From Brachionus koreanus (lineage: Eukaryota > Rotifera > Eurotatoria > Ploima > Brachionidae), in the NCBI GenBank assembly GCA_016987375.1, contig PJRA01000473.1, positions 1,043,733-1,062,750 on the forward strand: a DNA stretch of 19,018 nucleotides. Reading direction: 5' to 3'. A model generated the notes under the pieces. That model searched no databases. It worked only from the letters and a program-made list of their open reading frames with translations, and had not been told where the DNA came from. A program made the translations under genes and the position numbers. Of this stretch, positions 1-11,125 are shown in pieces; position 1 is the first letter of the stretch, and each line of letters starts with the position of its first letter.

Positions 1-2
1 TT

Positions 3-132
3 AAGCAACTTGGAAACAAAATTCCCACTTGCCTGAGCAATATCGATCCAAAGAATGTACAAGATCATGCCAAGAGTGTTCGCTCTAGGCTCGATATCAT
101 ACGTTGTCATGGATTTCAATACCTTAACTGAT
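3..132 (+). CDS. 3' end of an unrecognised gene (partial)
   Basis: Forty-two codons run open from the window edge to TGA TAA and end in ...HGFQYLN. The stretch is clearly richer in GC than the AT-rich DNA after it, as the other exons here are. An AATAAA lies about 35 bases past the stop, which fits a 3' end. I do not recognise the protein; the visible part contains NIDPKNVQDHAKSVRSRLD. The opposite strand is also open, from an ATG at 110 running off the left edge (MTTYDIEPRANTLG...), so strand is uncertain. The + reading is preferred because its codons end in A/T more often and because of the downstream poly(A) signal. Confidence 0.4.
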
Positions 133-735
133 AAAAAGGAATTGTTTGATAAATTAATTGTTTAATAAATAATTTTTATGAAAAAATTAATTATTTTAAA
201 AAAATGTGCCATTTTTTTTATTCTTCACCCGTTAAAAGATTTCAGTTTTATGCAGACTTATTTTCAAAAAAAATTATATAAAATTTCAAGTTATCCATTA
301 TTTGCTTTTAAAAAAATTTATAGTATTAATAATTGGATTCAAATCTTTGTCTTTTTCTTTTGTTAACTCTTTTAAATTTATATGCAAATTTAAGAAAGGT
401 ATATAGAAACTAAGTTTATCAAAACAGTTAGTTATTTTGAATTAAAAAAAAAAATTAAATTAATTATATTTACTTATAAATTAGATAAACCTCTAATAGC
501 TGGTGTAAATATTAAGTTAAAAATTATTTGGAAAAAAAAACCTAAGACATATTAAATCGCACATGATACTTAATTACGGTCTTGATTTTTTTTCATTAAT
601 TCAGACCACCATGAGAAATAATTCGACTTAAACATTATAATATGTTCAAAAGTCATCTGATTTAATTTTATCTAAAAATAAATAAATAAAAAAAATAAAA
701 AATATAATTTTATAAAATAAAACTCGAGAGACAAA
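133..735. other. AT-rich intergenic DNA
   Basis: About 600 bases of AT-rich sequence with A and T runs. A 62-codon open frame at 178-366 consists of Lys/Phe/Ile/Asn-rich translation of low-complexity DNA and is not treated as a gene. The last 70 bases before the MFS start contain TATA-like stretches (around 700-720) that may serve its promoter, but no single box stands out. Confidence 0.5.
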
Positions 736-2118
736 ATGCTCTATAAGCTACTTCCACATAGACACAAAAAATGGGCAACTTTATTAGGCGGCTTTCTGAT
801 ACATTTCTCGCTCGGCTCATACTATTCATTTGGCAATCTTAGTCCATACATGATCTCTTACTTGAGAGAATATGTCGGCATTGACATACGCTATTCAAAA
901 TCAATTTGGATATCGACTCTGTTCAATTTGGCCTTTTCTGCTGGAACATTATCAAGCGGATTTTTCAATTCAAGACACAAATTTAGTCTTAAGTTAACAA
1001 TTTTTTTCGGATGTATGATCATGTCTGCTGGTGTAGCCTTGACTTGTTTTAGCATAAAACAATCCTATTTTTCAACCTTGCTAACTTATGGAGTAATGAT
1101 TGGTTTGGGTACTGGATTCTCCTATATTGGTCCTTTGTCAATAGCTATGAAGTGGTTTCCTGATAAAAAAGGTCTGGCTAATTCAGCTATTTTGTTTGGG
1201 TACGGAGCAAGTGCCATTATTTTCGATCAAGTTCAAACTTTTTATATAAATCCAAACAACTTTGCACCAGATAAACCATATTCTAGCAAATTTCCCAACG
1301 AAAAGTAACCAAAATAGAATTTAATTTAAAAAATAAAACCTGAATAAAAATAAAAAAGGTATTTTTCTAAGCTTCATTTGGATTTGCTTGAGCGAGTACC
1401 TAAAGTTTTTCTATTACTTGGTTTGTCTTATGCTTTGCTGCAAGTAATTGGTCTTCTTTTGTTAGCAAATTACGAAGAAGAACAAACAGTTTTGACCTCA
1501 ATTAACAATGATGAAAATTGTGAATCGGATAAAGAAATTCTGGTACAGCCTAATGAAGAAATAAATAGTCTTGGGGTAGATTACAAGTCTCCTAATGGAG
1601 GCATGAATTTATCTCAAGCTTTCAAGAGTCCTGTTTACTTCATGATTGTTGCAATAATTTGTACATTGCCAGTCGGACCAGGATTCATAGTTGCATTTTA
1701 CAAAGCATTTGGCCTCTCGTTTATAGATGATGATAAATTTTTGGCCACTGTTGGATCTATGAGCAGTATTTTTAATTCAGTTGGCAGATTTATATGGGGA
1801 TACATGGTTGATAAATTTTCATTTAAAATTTGCTTTTTATTTTTATCTACAGCAATAATTGCTTTAGTTAGCACAATTTATTTTAACAAGTTTTTTGAGA
1901 TAAAAGAGCTCTATTTGGTGTGGGTTTGTGCCATTTATTCATTTCAGTGTGGATTGCCAGTTATGATTCCGACCATAATAGCTAAATGCTTCGGACAAAA
2001 GAACTTCAATGCCATATTTGGCTCAATACATTTTTTTAGCCTACCAAATGTTTTATTAATTGCGATTTTGGCTTCCTATGCAGAGCAAATAGGTTGGTTT
2101 TGGCTATTCTTTATATAG
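736..2118 (+). CDS. MFS transporter, oxalate/formate-antiporter-like, C-terminally truncated copy
   Basis: Exons 736-1304 and 1359-2118 joined over a 54-bp intron (donor GTAACC after ...FPNEK) give about 442 residues. The start MLYKLLPHR is shared with the paralogue at 15754-17412. Family features are a first helix with WATLLGGFLIHFSLGSYYSFG, the RYSKSIW segment, a glycine-rich helix GLGTGFSYIGPLSIAMKWFP, a KVFLLLG helix opening after the intron, a central cytoplasmic loop, and a GRFIWGYMVDK motif between helices 8 and 9. It should be a 12-helix plasma- or organelle-membrane carrier of small organic anions; the substrate is unknown. The frame stops at TAG inside helix 12 (GWFWLFFI), directly before a GTAAAAG donor-like site, while the paralogue continues for ten residues there. 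A matching last exon survives at 2177-2232. It is therefore either a truncated transporter or a young pseudogene. A splice at ATAG/GTTGGT (about 2090) could restore the frame but would remove most of helix 12. Confidence 0.75.
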
Positions 2119-2176
2119 GTAAAAGAATTTTTTAATATATTTTTCACATCACAATTTTAATTTCATTTTTGTTAAG

Positions 2177-2232
2177 GCTGGTTAATTGGTTTTGTTTTCA
2201 ATGTAAAAAAGCTAAATGGAGATGACATTTAA
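2177..2232 (+). pseudogene. Relict last exon of the left MFS gene
   Basis: After an AG at 2175-2176, 56 bases read GWLIGFVFNVKKLNGDDI and stop. The final exon of the right-hand paralogue is also exactly 56 bases, has the same phase and reads GWTLGFLFNVKKSDGEEI. This exon is thus the original C-terminus, now out of reach of the upstream frame because of the TAG at 2116-2118 and a phase mismatch. Its conserved reading suggests the damage upstream is recent, or that an alternative splice still uses it. Confidence 0.6.
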
Positions 2233-2278
2233 TTAGTTAATTCTATTTTTAAAATTAATTTTTGTAAATTTTTATTTC

Positions 2279-2284
2279 AATAAA
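2279..2284 (+). terminator. Poly(A) signal of the left MFS gene
   Basis: A canonical AATAAA lies 46 bases after the relict final stop codon. It is the first such hexamer downstream of the gene. Confidence 0.5.
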
Positions 2285-3123
2285 ATTATTTTTTTTATCA
2301 GTTCAGTATTAACTTAAAAAAAAAAAAGAATTGATGAACAATTTTTACTTATGAATCATTACTGATGATGTGATGAGAAGTGAATCTATTTTCGAAATTA
2401 TGATAACATAAATCAATGGTCAGGCACATCTCAACTAGTAGAAAGAGGAATAAAATCTATTAATCTATTTTTTATCTATTTAAGTTCATAAGAGTAACAA
2501 ATGTGAAAAGGAAAAGGGGTTGAAAATTGCAGAAAACTAGCAGTCCACTAGAAAAGTTCATTGGAGACTTGACACAGAAGGGTTTTTGATTCGAGGTTCT
2601 TGAGCTTTCAATGAAAACGTTTTTTTAGACTGTTTTTTATGTTTTTGTTGAGTAAAAAAATTTTTAAGTCTAGATTCAATTTTATCAACTATTTTTCCTT
2701 CGAGAAGTCATAATAAATTTGTGGTATTTACCCGTTGCACTATCCAGAACGGCATTTTTCTTATTTTCAGTTCTATTCCAAATATAATGCTTTTTAATTA
2801 GAAACTGTTAAAATTAAGTAGAAAATTTGTTCTAACTTTAGCGTAATTTAAAAGTAAATATTGCATTTTAACTAAAAAATTAATGAAATTAATTAAATAA
2901 ATAAAATTTTTTCCTCTTAATCTTAAATTCATTCATTCATACAATACACAAAACACTTAAAATTGATAAGATAGAAGACAGATCAATCCAATTATTATTA
3001 TTCAGAAAACACCTCATGGGCGATGTTAAAAAAAAATTAAAATAGTAAAATAAAATCTATTTTAATATGATTTGAGGAGTATTCTCAGATTTTTCTGTAT
3101 TCCTCACTCGATTCTCTAAAAAG
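2285..3123. other. Intergenic DNA, no gene seen
   Basis: About 840 bases of AT-rich sequence. The stretch 2510-2640 is slightly richer in GC, but both strands are broken by stops within 20-25 codons. No repeat, RNA gene or recognisable transposon protein was found. Confidence 0.4.
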
Positions 3124-3482
3124 CTACCTTATTGACTCCATCGTTCCATCTTTGCTTTCTTCTTTGTTAAGCATGTTTTCAAGCTTTATCCTATCACTTG
3201 CTTTGACTGCCATATTTTCTATATTGTCTTTTTCTTCTAGGATGGTTTTCATTTCATCTATCACGGATTTTTTGATCAATCCAATTATTAATAAAAACTA
3301 CGCAAACGAGAGCTAATCGCAAATTAAATTAACGGTTACTTTTTCTTACCAAATCCAACACAAAAAATTCACTACCATTTTTGATAAGCTACAGTAAAAA
3401 AATACATAAATATTAATAACAGAATGGCTGGAAAAAATGCACTACTCGGCTCGAAGTTGCCAAGAACAACTTTTCCTCCAAA
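3124..3482 (-). CDS. Candidate 3' exons of an unknown membrane/coiled-coil protein
   Basis: Two coding-like, higher-GC segments lie on the minus strand. The downstream one (3297-3124) reads FLLIIGLIKKSVIDEMK, then a Lys/Glu-rich, coiled-coil-like tail ending ...KDGTMESIR and TAG, 57 residues in all. The upstream one (3482-3393) reads FGGKVVLGNFEPSSAFFPAI followed by a hydrophobic run. Joining them over a 95-bp intron (GTAGCT...GCGTAG) keeps the frame. Together they suggest one membrane-spanning segment followed by a charged cytoplasmic tail. No upstream exon or start could be placed, and the intron is longer than the others here, so the splice model is tentative. An alternative places a small exon between them, ending at the stronger donor TTTG/GTAAGA. 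I do not recognise the family. Confidence 0.3.
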
Positions 3483-5464
3483 CTAAATTCAACAGAAAAT
3501 AATAAATAAATTCAGTATGATAAGCGCAGCTTTGAATTCTTTATAATTAATATGAAAAAAATAATTTGAAAATTTTTTTAATATATTTATTATCATTATA
3601 AATTCAAAAGTGTTCGGAGTAGTGATCACTTTGGGTAATTTTCTTAAATTAAATTATTTTGACAATGTTCAAATAAAAAAAATTCTATTTGTCCTTTTTT
3701 TGGAAAGAACTTTGAAAATTAATTTTATTATTTTTTCCATTCTACTAACAGCTAACTTTAATTTAGTCTATGATAATGTGAGATGACTTTTTACACAAAC
3801 AAGAACTCTAACTAGGCCAAACACACAAAAGAAAATTCATATTGTAGTAAAAGTAGCGAAAAACAAAAATTGTTCGAGGCAAAAATAGAAATCAAAATAC
3901 ACATGAGAAGATGTAAAATAACAAAAAGAGTTTCATGAAGTAATTTACACACATATTACTGTAAACAACGGTGTTTGTCATCAATTGTGTCATTAATATT
4001 TATTCAAATAAACTAAACATAATGAGCTAATCAAAAAAAATTCTTAACTTCATTTTAATGTCCATTTACAGATAGTTGAATTTGAACTCTACGACAAATT
4101 ATCTATGATCATCCCCAATAACATCAATCTATTTTAAAATTACGGTTTAAAATTTATGGTTGTTTTTTTTCATGTTGAGTCTTTTCTGTGTAATTTAAAT
4201 ATTAAAACAGAGACATTAAGTTGTAACTAGTTATTTATTAAAACAATAAAGGTGGTGCTCATTATGTAAGAATGACTTGAGTTAATGCATATACAGTCCG
4301 AATTCCAAAAGATATTATATTTCACATGACTTTTAATCTATTTGATATATTGACCTTTCATTTTTTATCAGAAAGAGTTTTTACTCGATACAGATAAACA
4401 AATTAAAATAAAATTCCTCAAATTTAAAAATCAAATAATAAAAATATATTAACATTTTTGTAAAAAAAAATACAGTTTTACTTTAAACACAGAAACTAAT
4501 ATTAACTCTTGGACTTCAAAATGAAACAAGTAACAAACAAAAAAACACTCTAATGCAATTAAATGAAATTAATTTAGTACAACGAATGGTTAACGAAAAA
4601 GCATCTCTCAATTTGATTTTCTTTTTTCTATTTTTTTTTAATAATTTTGTTTAATTATAGAAGAAATTTGTTGATCAGAGCCATCTAAAATATACTATTA
4701 AAAAAAATATAAAATAATAATAATAAATAATACAAAAAATTAATTTCTTTTTATTCTTCTAATTTCGCAAATAAATAAATTGATATTAAATTCAATAAAT
4801 CAAATAATATCTGTGAAATATTTTGAAAAAAAAATCAGTCATTATCAGAGTTTGAATAATGTGTTTGAGCTATTCTTTGAACAGTTAACCAAATGATATA
4901 AGAAAATTTTTAAATAAAAAAGACCGAAATTATAATATTTCTAGAAAAATTTAGTCGAAAAATTACATTGAAACATGCATTATTTGAAGAGAAATATTTT
5001 TTAAATTGAGCAAAATTTGTGCTTCATAGTCTTATTTCAAAGCTAAATATACTGGTAAATTTTGTAAAAAAATAGTCAAAAAATACACCATTCGGTAGAG
5101 AATGGACTGATCTGTAACATGGCTAGATTAAATACACTTAATTATTAGTAAATATGAACTAACAATTAGAAAAAATGAAAAAAAAAATTATTTCTAATCT
5201 AAATTTTTGGCTTTAATTAAAAAAAACATGCCTTTTTTTACATATAAAGTCTAATGATATTTATAGCATTTTATAGATAAATCAATTAGCTATCTAATGG
5301 TGTACATGAATCGTGGCTTTTGTACCCAGTGTAACCTTTTAAATTAGTTTAATCTAAGGTAGTGAACACAAATTGAATAAGAAACAAAAAAAAATATTAT
5401 TTTTATCAAAAAATAAATTTCTCTAGTTTATTTCTCCGCCGTACGAGCAATATTTACAACTTAG
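3483..5464. other. Intergenic DNA upstream of histone H1
   Basis: About 2 kb, highly AT-rich, with long A and T runs and frequent stops on both strands. A short segment at 3515-3545 on the minus strand could be another exon of the candidate gene to its left, but I could not join it. No RNA gene or transposon protein is visible. Confidence 0.4.
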
Positions 5465-5473
5465 TATATAAAT
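5465..5473 (+). promoter_or_regulatory. TATA box of the histone H1 gene
   Basis: TATATAAAT lies 81-89 bases before the start codon, in the only GC-containing stretch of the upstream region (flanked by TCTCCGCCGTACG and ATCGCGAT). This is a normal distance for a TATA-driven gene with a short leader. Confidence 0.6.
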
Positions 5474-5553
5474 CGCGATATTTCTACTCACATAAACAAA
5501 TTAGTTCAATCATTATCGATTATAGAATATACAAAAAGCAAACAAAAATCAAA

Positions 5554-6390
5554 ATGTCTGAAGCCCAATCAACCTCAGCTAATCCGGCCACAAATGAGCA
5601 AACACCAGAGTCAGCAGCAGTTGAACAACCAACCCCAGCTCCTTCAAAATCCAAAACCCCTGCAAAAAAGAAAGCTTCAACTGCTCCATCAGCCAAGAAA
5701 GCTACAACTGAAAAACCTAAGGCAGTCAAAAAACCATCTTCTACAAAATCCACTCCTTCTCATCCAACTTTCCTGGAAATGATTTGTGATGCAATTAGAA
5801 AACTTGACGAAAAATCTGGTTCAAGTCGTCAAGCCATTATCAAATACATTATCGCTACCTATGCCCTTGAACCCAAGTTGGTTAATCAGCACACTAAGGT
5901 AGCTCTAAAAAATGCAGTAAAGAATGGATCACTCAAACAATCAAAAGGCGTTGGTGCGAGTGGCTCATTCAAATTAGGTGATTCCATCAAAACTAAAGAT
6001 AAACAGGCAGCCAAAAAAGCCCAACAAGCTGAGAAAAAAGCTCAAGAACCAAAACCTGCTGCATCCAAACCAACCAAAAAGACTGCTCAAAAACCAAAAG
6101 AAGATGCTAAACCCAAAAAGAATATCAAGAAAATTGTCAAACCCAAAGCTCCTAAGCCAACAACAAGTACTAAAACTGCTTCAAAGACTAAGACAGTCAC
6201 CAAAGAAGCAGCCAAAGCTAAACTGCCATCGGCCACAGGTAAATCCAAAACTGTAGCTGCTGTCAAACCATCAGTTGCAACAAAAAAAGTAGCTCAGAAA
6301 AAGGCCGCTGTCCCCAAAAAAGCTGAACCAGTCAAAAAAGCTCCTGCTAAACCCGCAGCTAAATCTAAAGCAAAAAAGTCAACTGCTTAA
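5554..6390 (+). CDS. Linker histone H1
   Basis: A single-exon gene for a 278-residue linker histone, which binds the nucleosome entry/exit DNA and compacts chromatin in the nucleus. The N-terminal tail (1-68) is rich in Ala, Pro, Thr, Ser and Lys. A winged-helix globular domain at about 69-142 starts SHPTFLEMICDAIRKLDEKS, contains GSSRQAIIKYI and ends GVGASGSFKLG, the typical H1/H5 pattern. The C-terminal tail (143-278) is Lys/Ala/Pro-rich with many AKK, PKK and KPK units. The length is slightly above a standard animal H1. The start is the first ATG after the TATA box, in context CAAAATG. There are no introns, as in most H1 genes. No core histone genes lie nearby. The 3' end has a poly(A) signal and I saw no histone stem-loop, which points to a constitutive, polyadenylated variant. 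Confidence 0.95.
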   Translation: MSEAQSTSANPATNEQTPESAAVEQPTPAPSKSKTPAKKKASTAPSAKKATTEKPKAVKKPSSTKSTPSHPTFLEMICDAIRKLDEKSGSSRQAIIKYIIATYALEPKLVNQHTKVALKNAVKNGSLKQSKGVGASGSFKLGDSIKTKDKQAAKKAQQAEKKAQEPKPAASKPTKKTAQKPKEDAKPKKNIKKIVKPKAPKPTTSTKTASKTKTVTKEAAKAKLPSATGKSKTVAAVKPSVATKKVAQKKAAVPKKAEPVKKAPAKPAAKSKAKKSTA

Positions 6391-6412
6391 AAGAATCAGA
6401 TGTCAATATGTA

Positions 6413-6418
6413 AATAAA
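6413..6418 (+). terminator. Poly(A) signal of histone H1
   Basis: AATAAA begins 23 bases after the H1 stop codon. A second AATAAA lies near 6599. The region from the stop to about 6480 holds no GC-rich six-pair histone stem-loop that I can find. Confidence 0.6.
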
Positions 6419-7897
6419 ATCACTTGTTGAACGAAAAAAAAATATATTGTGTCGTGAACAAATTTAACTCACATTTTTTGTCTTAGAGTCTCAATCTAAA
6501 TATAAAATTGTTTTTCTTCTACTGTAAATTTACTTATTGAGTATATAATTTTTTTAGTCTTTTAAGAACTTTTATTTGGTTAAAAACTTATTCTTGTAAA
6601 TAAAGTCTTTTAACAAGAATCCTACTTATTTTATTTTATTTATGTTAGAGTACAAATTTTATTTTAATATACATTATTAAAACATGCTTATCGGAGATAT
6701 TCACAATGATTAATACAAATCAACGCTGTTAACAACAATCAAGTTAATAATATTCAACTAATAAGTGGATTTGATTAATCAGTGGATGGGCTAACAATCA
6801 AGGCCCCAAAAAAGACAAAATATGAGTTGAAAAGACGAAATCCGGTGATTGAATTATGTTCGCTAGGTTCAATTCGATAAGCTTAACATCTCATACCAAT
6901 CAATAAATACTATATTATTATTAAGTGGAAATCAAAAGTATTCTTTCCTTCATCCATTATTCTTTCCTCCTCAAGGAACGTATAAGTAAACAATTATATT
7001 ACCTTCTATAAGAGTGGTTGAGAATTTACTAATCGTTCCTACAATTTTAGAAGCTATAATAAATTCGTTGACAGAAAATTTAAAAATTGCATACAATGCA
7101 TACAAATTGCATTTCTAAATTATTTGTAATAATTAATAAGAGCACATTGCTAGTTATGTTTCACTAAACAATTATAAAAATAATATGAATAATTGCTCTG
7201 TAAGAAGCTTTATCCAAAAGGGTATATTCGCAGTATCTTTACTTTTACTAAAATAATTTTTAATAAAGCCGATAATATTTTTGACCGTGTTTTTATTTCA
7301 TATCCTTATAATTGTGAACAAATATCTGCTCATATTTAAACAAATTAAAATAAAAAATATACCTATAATAAAATGAAAAGTTAGTAAACAATTATTTTTA
7401 TTTGAATATCAATCAAAAAGTTAGTTTTAGTTAAGTCGAGACCTTTATATTATAGGAAGAAAAAGTCTTAGATATTTAATTGTACAATATTTCAACCACC
7501 CTTTAATATCCTTAAATAATTTATATTTACAAAATAGGAATTTTCATCAAATTTTTATGAAAGTATTAATCAATTTTTTAATAAAGAAAAATTTTGGATG
7601 TTTTTTTAATAATTCAAAAAATGACTCAATTATTTAATTTAGTTAAAAATGATTTGAGAAAACGTAATAATTATGTTAATTTAATTTTTAAAAATTAGTC
7701 CATTATGTCCATTTTGATTTATGATCTTGTTTAATGGTTGAATTCAATGTATAACGATAATCAAGAAGAAAAAAATCAAATAACTTTAAATGGCTAACGA
7801 GCTTCGTTTGCTTGCTTAAAACTTATCAGCAGCTCATTTGGTTCCAAGGAAAGATTCTATCAGTGCTAATTATTAGTACTAAGAATCTATCAGTACT
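6419..7897. other. Intergenic DNA between H1 and the inverted repeat
   Basis: About 1.5 kb of AT-rich DNA. A 35-codon open stretch lies on the minus strand near 6785-6890 (it includes NSITGFRLFNSYFVFFGALI) with no start, splice context or homology I recognise. Just before the arm begins, a motif of about 15 bases (TCTATCAGT then A/G then CTAA) occurs at 7857-7869 and 7887-7899, around the palindrome TTAGTACTAA at 7873-7882. Confidence 0.4.
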
Positions 7898-8067
7898 AAA
7901 GTTAAAGTCCAAAACTAGATAATAAGAATAATCTTTTTAATTGCATTCGATTGCATGTTAAATTGACATTTGTGGAATGTTGCAATAATATAAAGACTAA
8001 AGTATATTTTAGATAGATGTTGAGCGTGATCATTTGTTGTTTTACATAAATTCCATTTGATTTTTCT

Positions 8068-8370
8068 TAAGTGAGATAGTGAGAGAAAAGGTTTTCTTTC
8101 GATAACATGCGCTGTCTCAAGGAGTCATAATAATTTGGAGGAATTGTTTGTGCTTCAATCGATAGTGAAGTTTGCGAGTTTACGTACTTGTATTTATGTA
8201 ATGTACTTGTATTTATGCTTTTTAGATCATTTATTGCTTTTCGAACTTCTATTTTAGATGGCTGAGCAGGATGTTCATTTACAGTCGGGATGAGTGTTGC
8301 ATCTATAACTTTGTTTATTACTAGTAAGTCGAATAATATGTTAAGATGTTTGGTTAAGTTAAAAGGGTTG
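8068..8370 (-). pseudogene. MULE-type transposase N-terminal fragment (left copy)
   Basis: This is the mirror of 14310-14613, which is described in more detail at that entry. The minus strand reads ATLIPTVNEHPAQPSKIEVR and then KAINDLKS, a pattern seen just after the FLYWCH-like zinc region of MULE-family transposases (a His-Pro pair, then a basic amphipathic helix). This copy carries an extra AAT near 8128. The transposase catalytic and C-terminal parts are absent on this side: the duplicated arm ends about 170 bases further out and unrelated sequence follows. Confidence 0.5.
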
Positions 8371-8457
8371 TCAATTTATTTTTCAAGTCTAACTTGTCAA
8401 TTATATGTAGTCTAATTAATTTTCGTGTAATCGAAAAAACCTACTAACATACATTTA

Positions 8458-9264
8458 TTATGTCTTCTCAAAATGTATATTCCGATTACAAGAAAAATTT
8501 ATTCCAATCCCAAAATTAAAAATTTCATGTCCATTAATTATTTTAAATAATTGAATTAAATCACCTCTCATGTGCCTAATTTTGAGATCGGTTAAGTTAA
8601 ACATCTTAAGCCTTGTGACGTAATCATATTTCCTAAGTGAAGAAATGATCATGGTCGCTCTTCTTTGTATCTTATCGATTTCTGAAGTATCTTTCTCAAG
8701 AAATGGACACCATGAACTTATGACATATTCTAAATGAGATCTAGCTAGTGTTGTATGAAGCATTTTTAATGAGTCTAGATTCAATTTCTTGAAACTTTTA
8801 GTTATCATAGCCAAAATACGATTTCCACGATTGGTACAGTATTTCATTTGATTTTCCAATTTTAAGTCATTTTGAATATAAATTCATAGCTTTTTTTTCA
8901 AGAGTTGTTTATATCTTTTATAGATTGTATAATAAAAGCAGGGATTTTTGGTGCAAATCTGCATTACACTGCATTTTTCAATATTTAAACACAGAGATTA
9001 ACTAAGTGACCAACCTGAGATATAATCTATATCTCTCTGAAGTAAAGAGTTGTCTTTGGTATCTTTAATAAAAAATAAATTTTTAGTATCATCAGCATAT
9101 AACTCACACTTGTTAATTAAATAAGCTGAAAGATCATTTAAAAATATTGAAAATAATAGGGTTTCCACAGAACAATAGGAGCTTTCTAGCACTCCGCTGG
9201 TTATAGTCCTCCTGAGTTTTGTATTGTTTGTTTTTTCTAAGATAGCTAGGCATTCCAGTTTCAA
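8458..9264 (-). pseudogene. CR1/jockey-like reverse transcriptase remnant (left copy)
   Basis: The minus strand carries the same decayed frame as 13419-14225, including two in-frame stops at equivalent places. Recognisable parts in order are a degenerate SGV...LLFSIFLNDL segment, the YADDTK catalytic box, an LNIEKC motif and the post-palm region SHLEYVISSWCP...IDKIQRRAT. It differs from the right copy at a few codons (LEKTNNT here, LEKTSST there; Gln rather than His after the VM of the LNIEKC block). It cannot be translated into a functional protein. It is a 5'-truncated, dead non-LTR element copied together with the tRNA and gene end. Confidence 0.8.
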
Positions 9265-9403
9265 AATTTTTACTATTTAAAAGTAAAAGTTTCGAATGAT
9301 GCATTTAGAACGTATTTTAGACCTGATTAAAAAGAAAAAAAATTCCATTATTGAATTTAAAAATAAAATTCAGTAACTAATAAAATCCTTTTAAGTTAAA
9401 AAA

Positions 9404-9485
9404 GACGAGGTGGCCGAGTGGTTAAGGCGATGGACTGCTAATCCATTGTGTTTTGCACGCGAGGGTTCGAATCCCTTCCTCGTCG
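9404..9485 (+). tRNA. tRNA-Ser (anticodon GCU), left copy
   Basis: Eighty-two bases fold as a class II tRNA. The acceptor stem GACGAGG pairs with CCTCGTC and is followed by discriminator G. The anticodon loop CTGCTAA gives GCU, which reads serine AGC/AGU codons. The long variable arm is TGTG-TTTT-GCAC. The T arm holds GGTTCGAATCC (B box), and the D arm holds TGGCCGAGTGG (A box), the two internal RNA polymerase III promoter elements. A T5 run at 9488-9492 can end transcription. There is no intron and no encoded CCA, as expected in a eukaryote. The copy in the other arm is identical. Confidence 0.95.
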
Positions 9486-10056
9486 AATTTTTATTTATGC
9501 TACTCAGAAAAGGTCTTTTTTTATTTCCCAAGAATAATGATATGACTTGTAAAAATCTAATAAAAAATAAAACATTCTGCTTACTATGTATTATTCTATG
9601 AAAAGAGAATGATGAAAATATTCCAAATATTATGAAAAAAAATTAATAGAAAATATTACAAATTCTAAATTTTTTTTTGTTGAAAATAATGAATTTGATT
9701 TATGCTTTTGTTTGACTAAAAAATTACTCGATAAATATTTTGGAGAAAAACGAAAACAAAAAAAAAATGAGTGAATAGAAATAACTCAATGGAGGTAAAT
9801 TAAGATTGTTGAGAATTACAAAATATTCGTAATATTAATTTATATATATATATATATAGTAAATAGAAAAAAATTAAAAGCTAAAGCGTGACAATCCTAC
9901 TAGAAACATAATTTAAAAAATTATTAGATAAATTTTTAGATATTGATAGGTTTTAAATTGTTTAATATGAATATAAAAGTGAAAGACCGGATTTGAAGAA
10001 ATTTGGTGAAAAAAATTTGCTGATTAAATTATTTGATTTTAAGAGATTAAGGAAAC
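9486..10056. other. Arm DNA between tRNA and repeat-protein gene, with a (TA)9 microsatellite
   Basis: AT-rich spacer without a gene. A (TA)9 run sits at 9841-9858 and has the same length in the other arm (12825-12842). Equal length at such a fast-changing site supports a very recent common origin or homogenisation of the arms. Confidence 0.7.
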
Positions 10057-10062
10057 TTTATT
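10057..10062 (-). terminator. Poly(A) signal of the left Pro-Val gene
   Basis: AATAAA on the minus strand, 36 bases beyond the stop codon. It is identical in position to the signal of the right-hand gene because both lie in the inverted repeat. Confidence 0.65.
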
Positions 10063-10097
10063 GATTGATATTTTTAGGTTTAAGAAAGCAGTATAAT

Positions 10098-11061
<964 letters not shown>

Positions 11062-11117
11062 TTTAAATTATTTCTTTGAATGTAGAAAACTGATAATTTT
11101 AGTTCTTTACTTTACTC

Positions 11118-11125
11118 AATTTATA
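11118..11125 (-). promoter_or_regulatory. TATA box of the left Pro-Val gene
   Basis: On the minus strand CATATAAATT lies 57-64 bases before the ATG. The core CATATAAAT is the same as that of the right-hand gene's box. Confidence 0.5.

Noticed and set aside
178..366. 62-codon frame rich in Phe, Ile, Lys
   Set aside because: Low-complexity AT-rich DNA with no coding character.
5520..5753. 77-codon frame on the - strand opposite histone H1
   Set aside because: Antisense shadow of the Ala/Lys/Pro-rich H1 tail.
5978..6256. 92-codon Lys/Leu/Gln-rich frame within H1
   Set aside because: Frame-shifted shadow of the Lys-rich C-terminal tail of H1.
9410..9601. 63-codon frame overlapping the left tRNA (and its mirror at 13273-13082)
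   Set aside because: It translates the tRNA itself and low-complexity flanking DNA; the tRNA explains the sequence.
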